From Alphaproteobacteria bacterium (GTDB lineage: Bacteria > Pseudomonadota > Alphaproteobacteria > DSM-16000 > Inquilinaceae): a DNA stretch of 64,000 bases. The stretch is taken from the NCBI GenBank assembly GCA_028277405.1, contig JANQGH010000098.1, positions 186,001 through 250,000 of the forward strand, in the 5' to 3' direction. Below are positions 59,401 to 64,000 of the stretch, piece by piece. The first letter of the stretch is position 1, and each line of letters opens with the position of its first letter. The translations under genes and the position numbers were made by a program. Under the pieces are notes generated by a model. It was not told the origin of the DNA and did not search any database. It was given only the letters and a program-made list of their open reading frames with translations.

Positions 59401-60938
59401 GACTTCCGCAATCCGAAGAATTTCAGATCGCGATCGCCTGCCACCAGCGCATCTCTGTCCACCGTGATGCCGAAATGGGCGACGGGCGCCGACGCGGCAT
59501 CCTCTCGGTTGATCGCGACCTTGCTGGTGAGGGTAAAGGCACTTGTCAGACCCTTTGCATGGCCGATCAGCGGTACCTGCCAACGACTGCCGCGGGTCGG
59601 AACCGTCAGCGATGGCAGGATCGATTGGGGCTGCCGGTCGGTCGCGACCAAAGCACGCGCCGTGTTCAGCGACAGGCGCGCGGCCTCTTCAAGCCCCCCG
59701 GCGCGCAGGATGAGACGGCCCTCTTCGTCAAGGGGCGGTGATCTCTCCGCCAGGCCAAGCACGCGGTTCGACAGTTCAGCGCTCGACGTCCAGCGAAGGC
59801 TGGCGTGAATGTCGGCTTTGGCCAGCAGCGTTTCGTTAACGGCGCCGGTAGGACTGCCGCGCGAGAAGAGAGATTTAAGAACGAGCGCGTCAGTGAGTTT
59901 GACGCCCCAGTGACATTCCACCAGCACGCTGCGCTGGTCGACCTCGACCATCCCGCCAAGATGGTCGTCAAGATCAAGTCGGGCTTTGTTTCCGCTGTCG
60001 AGGTCTATATGAGGTCCGCGCACCAATGGCACCCTGCGTCGGCAGGCCACCGCGTAGTAAGGGGCGTTCTCGTCCCGTGTGAGCCTTTCGGATTTGAACT
60101 CAATGACATGGTCGGAGCCTGCATGCGCGGGCTGCCCATCGAAGCCCATTTTTGCCAACAAGGGCGCAAAGTCCGGTGCGCCGCGTGCTTCGCCAACCGG
60201 AACGACGTTGTTCCGGCCGCTGATGGTCGGGGCCAAGGCATAGGTGCCGAAAACCGTCCAATGACTTTTGATTATCGTGCTGTTACCCGGACCTATCAGC
60301 GTTTGGTTGGAGCGGATGAGAGAGAGGTCGATGGCTCGGGTCGTTGGATAGGTGCCGCCGATGCACAAGACCCCTGGCGCACCATCGGCCCGGTCAGCGC
60401 GGCTGCCGATCGGCAGCGGCATGGCAAAGCCAAGCTCCAACCGCAGCGAGTAGGTTCCACCACTGCCAAAAGTTATCCGGGACGAGCGCTGCTCGTTGTT
60501 TTCCCTGAATCTCGGCACCAGCGGGAAGCGGCCGCTGGCGGTCTCGCTGGCGCTGTCTTCGAACTGGTCGAGACAAAGCGCGTCAAACAGATAGAGCCGG
60601 CGCCCCCTTCTTCCTTCAAGTGGTCTGGGAGGTTCGCTCACCCAGAACGTGACCTCGTCCTCTCGTTCCAGGTCGTTCTCGATCTGCTCTCGGGCCGCAT
60701 CGATGAAGATGTTCCGTTCGAACGGTGGAAGCCCGGCGATTTCGGGACGGTTGGGCAGATCAGCGCCATCGACCAGTCGCGAAACCCGAGCGAAGCTGCG
60801 AAGGGGTGTTTGGCCCGAGTAAGCGGAATGGAAGACCTCCACAAGATTTCCGCGGATCGGTCTTGCATTGTCTTCGTCGCGTTCGCGGCCCATCCGGAAG
60901 TTGCCGAACAGGCGGAACGATCGATGCACGGTTGTCAT
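53454..60938 (-). CDS. giant protein A of the Hedgehog-like operon
   Basis: A 2494-residue protein of unknown function, with no signal peptide. Residues 1 to about 1380 are beta-rich and modular (RLFGNFRMGRERDEDN, GGTYSLRLELGFAMPLP, RHVLDTRLSPPTALWVD). About 1390-2060 is a long helical, coiled-coil-like stalk rich in Ala, Glu, Arg and Asp. The last about 430 residues alternate hydrophobic and polar residues (FLFSIFIIGGTGYIQVDTEY, LSVSVVLVVAGNVSLWGIAT, SVELRISRWFKLRYSTQVRY), suggesting amphipathic beta strands at a membrane or lipid surface. The start has GGGAG 8 bases upstream. It lies 53 bases after the Hedgehog-like gene. Confidence 0.87.
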   Translation of the reverse strand: MTTVHRSFRLFGNFRMGRERDEDNARPIRGNLVEVFHSAYSGQTPLRSFARVSRLVDGADLPNRPEIAGLPPFERNIFIDAAREQIENDLEREDEVTFWVSEPPRPLEGRRGRRLYLFDALCLDQFEDSASETASGRFPLVPRFRENNEQRSSRITFGSGGTYSLRLELGFAMPLPIGSRADRADGAPGVLCIGGTYPTTRAIDLSLIRSNQTLIGPGNSTIIKSHWTVFGTYALAPTISGRNNVVPVGEARGAPDFAPLLAKMGFDGQPAHAGSDHVIEFKSERLTRDENAPYYAVACRRRVPLVRGPHIDLDSGNKARLDLDDHLGGMVEVDQRSVLVECHWGVKLTDALVLKSLFSRGSPTGAVNETLLAKADIHASLRWTSSAELSNRVLGLAERSPPLDEEGRLILRAGGLEEAARLSLNTARALVATDRQPQSILPSLTVPTRGSRWQVPLIGHAKGLTSAFTLTSKVAINREDAASAPVAHFGITVDRDALVAGDRDLKFFGLRKSDGWPSNKPWTLPLEADPPLSPRMVLPWFDDSVPNPDLETHHNHIRIGYHDRAQEAEETESGVFFAIGNDDAASMTPHGPGDHFSGLEARLGSLGFSRSGRLLVDAPPAQSLRSSDRSQLVITRRDRRRVNRRLAARAMPTLNVAWKMAFAIDSAQPVTTDIPHGDRDERPSDLLIRETPLAAADPTGTVAPFRLIVTEELRDDQDRLLKAELFENTGDDGHDSATFTVLSQKPFSVYRFSRRPLSSANEAESPVATFNGDAREWRLQKGSDTYLFLRPAGATGEDADKPGMLELHDPHQRSAVIPPAPAPDGNVERRHVLDTRLSPPTALWVDPSDLPRDFLLPEYAGRALFRQRGDFGLGMKISALRTELLYGLSTGLLIPENADGRPGPRIAELKALTGAMVGDDDGDPKSTLFQRWKRLREAFEQRPERLEVWTLDARRENPFVPARFDTGLSFALRSTALLAPPVKSGEIDATEAEPPELAPARFHPHGLSGGALWPLESANIARILAGNPVGSSGTLEAVALSPLGDSGDQTARFLNDVVTIITETRDGFLHKQRVEVLGRIAGLWHRAKHVVVYERTTAASPQFTPEPDQPTRTHRPVLRKVEEFVEILQPSRRYPDMPDVVPRTRGCLEEVRFNSRIIHVNSAWGRDVGDTGWEVPLWNRGEAEVRPQIYPYPDVAFLTVAEGNSATAQASQECLDVANLYFYTDPAAARTTSDTDAWPVRYGVDTSGFGMPEAVQRLIDVADQPVDSLDDSDPPAKVIRRPAAARILPGLKRFTWRLAPSPTRSRINAERGEKPIFAGLEAVTLLRAAGGTADGWGDVVGHIEERGEFGKLEEQLRPDLVLPRTRETATEGLTVYDDVATALAGLTPDTTPSVEQLDDLLGKLEDLAQPGTATRLNTWLTGDAADLVSSVQGLMTRAKSTIDRAKAFDEADCNALATKAAGTIRRRKLLCLQMVRQAQSETLAQIREASEVTRQEAETWLKGHVRNATRDLFEQATQGLGDVRGGVATARAVVGDWRADAVAALARARARVAALRNAYDFSKPWSRNRLDQALVRLQNQFDAADKEALAALDEARLRLATELDSAANGVGARVTQTIARILRTERKLLARYDSFQHGILVRAKAASDAIDKLPTEDDLNAKFDDLAAKANAIGDAQIRQRAVRTLEVLRTAIDRTNIDDRKTDAQGHIDLTRQFIQDSIEKISGTTQSAASEASNSLREVEGLIAATKAAADEFVDAQTLELRAITRSLHGELVRTSTDIQTALEDQKGVWVKELDVIKDAFERALALIDANTGLVERAAGQALGAADQWLAMFETRLRTAENLLKTKLSEQFTIQVINPAVNAVFDTTNWPDTDAAVKAHAINVVQTLTDRFEAELDAFSEVPLSQISEAQDACIALVGYKAKFFEGIDALAVRAETELKAVLCTFKHKIEEVKGNLGRWSDHADDIIRGTEELLDTTNEIANQLAEAGENARAYVDRGAEILAAAADAKPAELPGLALQLITAATQAPEIAAFRTNADRIRVLMNEAEKVLKTPAIRGSLDQLGDALKALGLDFNFQQFGDQFDLKAIGDDSKTLLRRLIPDIGGIKLSDMLPRAAVPGGLANAVKLTHDLDTKAGRAWVQADVNVPLPGRETLFSIGPFTLFLRDSRLNAFVRAEASKDQKEAALSDQALLITNIDAVVAGQVMVTLEDVAISYSSREQLEFALDPKKIRIHQSLRFIQDTLGSLFGDELGGLKFLKEGGIPVGVEHQFSIPPISLMYGTSGVSNLQISNRFSLRAFPDFIIANRFNLSRRELPFLFSIFIIGGTGYIQVDTEYRPFDKRLMVAVEAAAGGSAALGFAFGPIAGGVFISLSVALRYQKRLGSGPKANDGLSVSVVLVVAGNVSLWGIATIYIGLMLSMTYHESGRIDGLGQLSVELRISRWFKLRYSTQVRYRLRNGRTETQVTSETSTSGKYTQALKKFEALDKARKSL

Positions 60939-60991
60939 CCGAAATCTCCCAAACCCAGCTGGGGAAGTTAACTATCTGAAATCACTAAAAA

Positions 60992-61969
60992 TCAGGCTCT
61001 GACGGATACATGGATATGGCTGGAATCTTCGAAGTAGACCCAGTCAAACCCAGCCTCCACCGCGAGACGGCCTAGGCGGCCCAGCTTTTCGCCGTCTCTG
61101 GGGGAGGTGGTCAGGTCGGCGGCGCGGCCTTCATAGTGCAGGGAGGTAGCGACATGCTCGTCGTCCTCGTCCCAGGCCTCGGTCACCCGCAGCTTGACGC
61201 CGCTCCACTCGTTGGCGACCGCGGCTGCGAGGATGTCCAGCTTTTCCATCAACCTTCTGGACATAAGCCGGTCAGCGCCGGTGCCTTCTTCATCCTTGAA
61301 CACGATCAAGGCGTTCTGATTGGTGACCAACTGTGAGAATTCGGGATCTTCGCGCCGAATCTTCTTGACCAGTGGGCCGGAACTCTCTCTCTCGCTGGTG
61401 TTCGGGACCCTTTGTCCTTCGGTAAGATCACCGGTGCTGTGCTCAACACTGCTAAGCGCGCTTACGGAAGATCCGCTGCTGGGTGGATTCAGCCCGAAAT
61501 AGGCATAGGTCGCCGAGACGGCCAGGCCCAGCCAGGTCGTGCCCATGTCACTCAGAGTCGGCTGGATGCCGGGATAGATCATCACACCGACAAGCAATGC
61601 CGCTAAGCCGGTGACGATCCAGATGAACAGGTATGCTCCGGCAAAAAAGTTCGTCCACGTTTCCTGACTGCGCGAGCGCAGTGCGACCCCGGCAATTGAT
61701 GGTGTCGCTCCCGGCCGGGTGACGCTGAGAACCGCAATAACCAACGCCGAGACAAGGCCACCGACAGTGGTGGCCACATAGGTCGCTCCTTCGGGCACCA
61801 GCGGATCTGGTGGCACCTGGCATTCATTCTGCGCCGGGCCAGCCTGCCCGCAATTTGCAACCCAATAGGCGATCGTCTCAATGACCAACCATGCGACGGT
61901 GCCCAGATATAAAAAAAGAAGAACAAATGCAATAAAACCACCAAAGAAAATAGAGATTCCGCCACGCAT
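60992..61969 (-). CDS. four-helix membrane protein with Hedgehog signalling domain
   Basis: 325 residues. Four membrane helices at about 9-34, 64-84, 108-131 and 143-160; the first loop holds C40 and C50. Residues about 186-325 match the N-terminal signalling domain of animal Hedgehog proteins almost without gaps. Calcium ligands D226/E227/E228 with D233 (FKDEEGTGADRLM) and E264, D267, D269 (RVTEAWDED) are kept. So are zinc ligands H278 and D285 (LHYEGRAADL) and H320 (HIH), plus E314, the equivalent of the catalytic-type glutamate (VYFEDSSHIH). There is no Hint domain; the protein ends 5 residues after the last His. Bacterial M15 peptidases share the zinc fold but not the calcium site. GAGAGGG precedes the ATG. 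First gene of an operon with two giant genes. Confidence 0.93.
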   Translation of the reverse strand: MRGGISIFFGGFIAFVLLFLYLGTVAWLVIETIAYWVANCGQAGPAQNECQVPPDPLVPEGATYVATTVGGLVSALVIAVLSVTRPGATPSIAGVALRSRSQETWTNFFAGAYLFIWIVTGLAALLVGVMIYPGIQPTLSDMGTTWLGLAVSATYAYFGLNPPSSGSSVSALSSVEHSTGDLTEGQRVPNTSERESSGPLVKKIRREDPEFSQLVTNQNALIVFKDEEGTGADRLMSRRLMEKLDILAAAVANEWSGVKLRVTEAWDEDDEHVATSLHYEGRAADLTTSPRDGEKLGRLGRLAVEAGFDWVYFEDSSHIHVSVRA

Positions 61970-62106
61970 AGCATTTCCCTCTCAGGTGAATGACGGCGCC
62001 GCGCGCATCGGTCCAATCTACCCTGTCTTTCGGGTTTTCGATCGGTTTGGCGTATCAGTACCCAACGCTGCGCGAACGCTTCTCGTCTCAGCCGATGGAA
62101 TTTTGA

Positions 62107-62136
62107 AGTATATCATATTTTTAATGGTATATACAA
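62107..62136 (-). promoter_or_regulatory. probable promoter of the Hedgehog-like operon
   Basis: Minus strand: -35 TTGTAT (62136-62131), 18-base AT-rich spacer, -10 TATACT (62112-62107). Transcription would start near 62100 with a leader of about 130 bases. Confidence 0.5.
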
Positions 62137-62717
62137 CTAATATGGGTCTCTTATCTCCGCGCTCGTGCGAGCAGCTCGCAACGGTCTCGTGACAACCTGG
62201 TCTCAGTACCGCAGGTCCATTAGCTGCATCTGGCGAGGGCCAGGTCACAGGATGAGCGTGAGGCATGACCTGCGAGGGCAGGGTGACAGCAGCGCCGGTT
62301 GTTGGGGGCCCCCAGTACCGGCTCAGGAAGAACGGCCGCGCCGTTGACTCCATCGCGGTCAACTGACGGCCGAGACCGCCGGCCCATGTGGTGCCCGGCT
62401 AAGAACCTTGGTTGGACAACGGCTTGCCGCTGGGTGGAAGGCCACGTTACTATAAGGGTTCCGGCGCTCGCCCAGCCATCAAGTATAGTCTAATAGTAGA
62501 ATTTGCATGACGTAGTATTGAATTTTGGACGCATTTAGTAGAGTGAGAGCCAATTCTCGTACTCATTGAGAGCCCGACGGGTTTCATCTGTCGATCTGCA
62601 TGGGAGAATGTTTGCTCTCCTATACAGCCATGATTGTTATCTCTGGATAATTGTAAGTTTCTGCGGTAAGTATTCACCAGGTCAGAAACAGGCGCTTCGC
62701 CGGCGAGGGGGCCGCCA

Positions 62718-62736
62718 AGTGTGCTGAATGCACACT
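62718..62736. promoter_or_regulatory. hairpin or operator before the cyclase gene
   Basis: AGTGTGC, loop TGAAT, GCACACT: a perfect 7-bp inverted repeat ending 29 bases before the cyclase ATG. It could be an operator or a translation-control hairpin. Confidence 0.4.
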
Positions 62737-62765
62737 GGGGCAGCGGAGGCGTAGGGGTGGCAACG

Positions 62766-64000
62766 ATGAAGCGGAGCTTGACGGCAATCCTGTTTGCCGA
62801 TGCGGTCGGCTATAGCCGTCATATGCGCGAGTCCGAGCAGCTCGCCGTTCGCAGCATCGTTTTCCATATCTCGGCCATCAAGCACCTGATCGACAACGCC
62901 GGCGGCACCTATCATGGCGGCTCCGGCGACAGCGTGCTGGCGACCTTCAACAGTGTGCGCGACGCGGTCCGTTGCGCACGGACCATTCAGGCCCGCGAGC
63001 CGGCTCCGGACGATTTGCTCGATATCCAGTTCCGCATCGGCATCCACATCGGCGATATGGTCGAGGTCGAGGGCGAACTGCACGGCGACAGCGTCAACAT
63101 CGCGGCCCGCTTGGAACCCATTGCCCCCCCCGGCGGCATTTGCGTTTCGCGGTCGGTGTATGATGCGTTGAGGGGTGAGGCCGAGTTCGCTTTCATTTCG
63201 CTCGGTCGGCCAAACCTGAAATATGTCGGTGAAGATCTGGAGGTCTTCGCAATCGAGGATGCGGATACAACCACGCGATCTGGGGATGCAGGAACGGCGA
63301 AGTTGTCCAAAGCCGTCAGTTTGCGATCGTCGCGCTACGCCAGAGCTCAATGGCTGCAACCCGGTCCGCAACAGCCATCCATTCTCGTAAGACCGTTCGC
63401 TGCTCTGGGCGATGACACGCAAACGAAATTCTTCGCTATCGGATTCACCACCGACCTTATCTCTCGGCTTGCGCGATACCGCCATCTGGACGTTATCGGC
63501 CGGGCGTCCAGTTTTGACGTGGACGCCAGCGCGCTGGACGCGTCAGCGGCCGCGCGTGTCGACGTCAGGTACGTGGCCAGCGGCCAATTTCAGATCATAG
63601 GCACAAAGCTTCAGGCCACCGCGGTTCTGGTCGATGCTCAAACCGAAGTGGTTCTGTGGTCGGAAAGCTTCCGGCGGGATCTCGACGATATCTTCGCCGT
63701 TCAGGCCGAGATCGTCGAGATCGTTGCGGCCGCCATGGCGGTCGAAATTGACCGGGTGGAGCTGGAGGCGGCTCGGGCGCGTGATCCGGATAATCTGGAT
63801 GCCTATTCGCTCGTCATCCATGGCCGACTGGAGAACATGGAGGATGGTGCGACAGGACGCACCGCAACGGATCGCGCGATGCGGTTTTTCACCAACGCGG
63901 TGGAACTCGCACCCAGCTACTCGTCGGCCTTGGCCGGCATTGCCCGTGCGCATTCGGTCCGATGGCGTTTTGGCTGGAGCGACGATCGAAACAAGAGCAT
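62766..64000 (+). CDS. class III nucleotide cyclase domain protein (partial)
   Basis: The frame is open from ATG 62766 to the window edge (411 codons seen); the 3' end is missing. Residues 4-165 are a class III cyclase domain: LTAILFADAVGYSRHM with metal ligand D12, GGSGDSVLATF with D55, RIGIHIGDMV, and HGDSVNIAARLEPIAPPGG with the Asn and Arg of the transition-state site. The lysine that usually reads adenine four residues before the second metal Asp is a glycine here (YHGGSGD), so base specificity or activity is uncertain. Residues about 210-320 resemble the FlgO-like domain found after such cyclases (PSILVRPFAALGDD, FTTDLISRLARYRHLDVIGR), and TPR-like repeats begin near 345. Confidence 0.88.
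   Translation, partial: MKRSLTAILFADAVGYSRHMRESEQLAVRSIVFHISAIKHLIDNAGGTYHGGSGDSVLATFNSVRDAVRCARTIQAREPAPDDLLDIQFRIGIHIGDMVEVEGELHGDSVNIAARLEPIAPPGGICVSRSVYDALRGEAEFAFISLGRPNLKYVGEDLEVFAIEDADTTTRSGDAGTAKLSKAVSLRSSRYARAQWLQPGPQQPSILVRPFAALGDDTQTKFFAIGFTTDLISRLARYRHLDVIGRASSFDVDASALDASAAARVDVRYVASGQFQIIGTKLQATAVLVDAQTEVVLWSESFRRDLDDIFAVQAEIVEIVAAAMAVEIDRVELEAARARDPDNLDAYSLVIHGRLENMEDGATGRTATDRAMRFFTNAVELAPSYSSALAGIARAHSVRWRFGWSDDRNKS

Larger units (their letters stand above)
61970..62765. other. long AT-rich intergenic region
   Basis: About 800 bases between divergent genes without a credible ORF. A minus-strand promoter is at 62107-62136. Two imperfect direct repeats (GGCGAGGGCCAGGTCACAG near 62232 and GCGAGGGCAGGGTGACAG near 62272) sit in a GC-rich middle, and 62480-62690 is AT-rich with several TATAGT/TAGTA-like hexamers that could start the cyclase transcript. 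A hairpin at 62718-62736 precedes the cyclase. A small RNA could be encoded here but nothing proves it. Confidence 0.5.

Noticed and set aside
60992..61969. Simple VanY/M15 D,D-carboxypeptidase annotation for the Hedgehog-like protein
   Set aside because: The zinc site is shared, but the calcium-site motifs and the near-gapless match through the whole domain are specific to Hedgehog.
62682..63485. Minus-strand open frame of 267 codons
   Set aside because: Lies opposite the cyclase gene, which has real motifs and stays open to the window end.

Overview
The window is chromosomal DNA of a GC-rich alphaproteobacterium, most like the Rhodospirillales. The evidence is an F1-ATPase operon in the order atpH-A-G-D-C with no F0 genes, an rplU-rpmA-obg-proB block, and a proA-nadD-rsfS-rlmH-gpmI-envC-ctpA block running on to rppH. 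No ribosomal RNA or CRISPR array is visible. One tRNA gene is present, tRNA-Ser(CGA).

Layout. 1-5.0 kb: F1-ATPase operon, plus strand. 5.1-7.9 kb: a ferritin-like diiron protein, a small orphan, an extensin-family lipoprotein, a VOC protein and a GmhB-type HAD phosphatase. 7.9-16.5 kb, minus strand: a tightly packed housekeeping run covering proline and NAD synthesis, ribosome maturation, glycolysis and cell-envelope turnover. 16.6-22.0 kb: a GFA protein, a bd-type quinol oxidase (cydAB) with a GbsR/MarR-type regulator behind a perfect 20-bp palindrome, and a divergent flavoprotein fused to a cyclic-nucleotide-binding domain. 22.0-25.4 kb: proB, obg, rpmA, rplU and tRNA-Ser.

25.4-43.0 kb looks like an accessory island. 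It lies between the tRNA-Ser gene, with IS3 and DUF2779 debris next to it, and an IS630 fragment. It carries a nine-gene, tightly coupled minus-strand operon: a small membrane protein, a zinc-ribbon GTPase, a GAP1-like GTPase-associated protein, a membrane-anchored P-loop GTPase, a GrpE-like protein, an Hsp70, an Hsp70-vWA fusion, a zinc-ribbon/FN3 scaffold and an orphan. A VirD4/TraG-like ATPase is divergent from it, followed by a convergent small basic repeat protein. This looks like a chaperone- and GTPase-centred conflict system.

43.1-47.0 kb: a TRAP transporter with an Asp/Glu-racemase-superfamily enzyme. 47.3-62.0 kb is the most surprising part, a three-gene operon. Its first gene encodes four membrane segments followed by a domain almost superimposable on the animal Hedgehog signalling domain, with all calcium and zinc ligands and the catalytic-type glutamate kept, and no Hint domain. 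The next two genes encode giant proteins of 2494 and 2047 residues that I do not recognise. After an AT-rich intergenic region, a class III nucleotide cyclase gene runs off the right edge.

All assignments come from reading motifs by eye. Statements about families are from memory and no database search was run.
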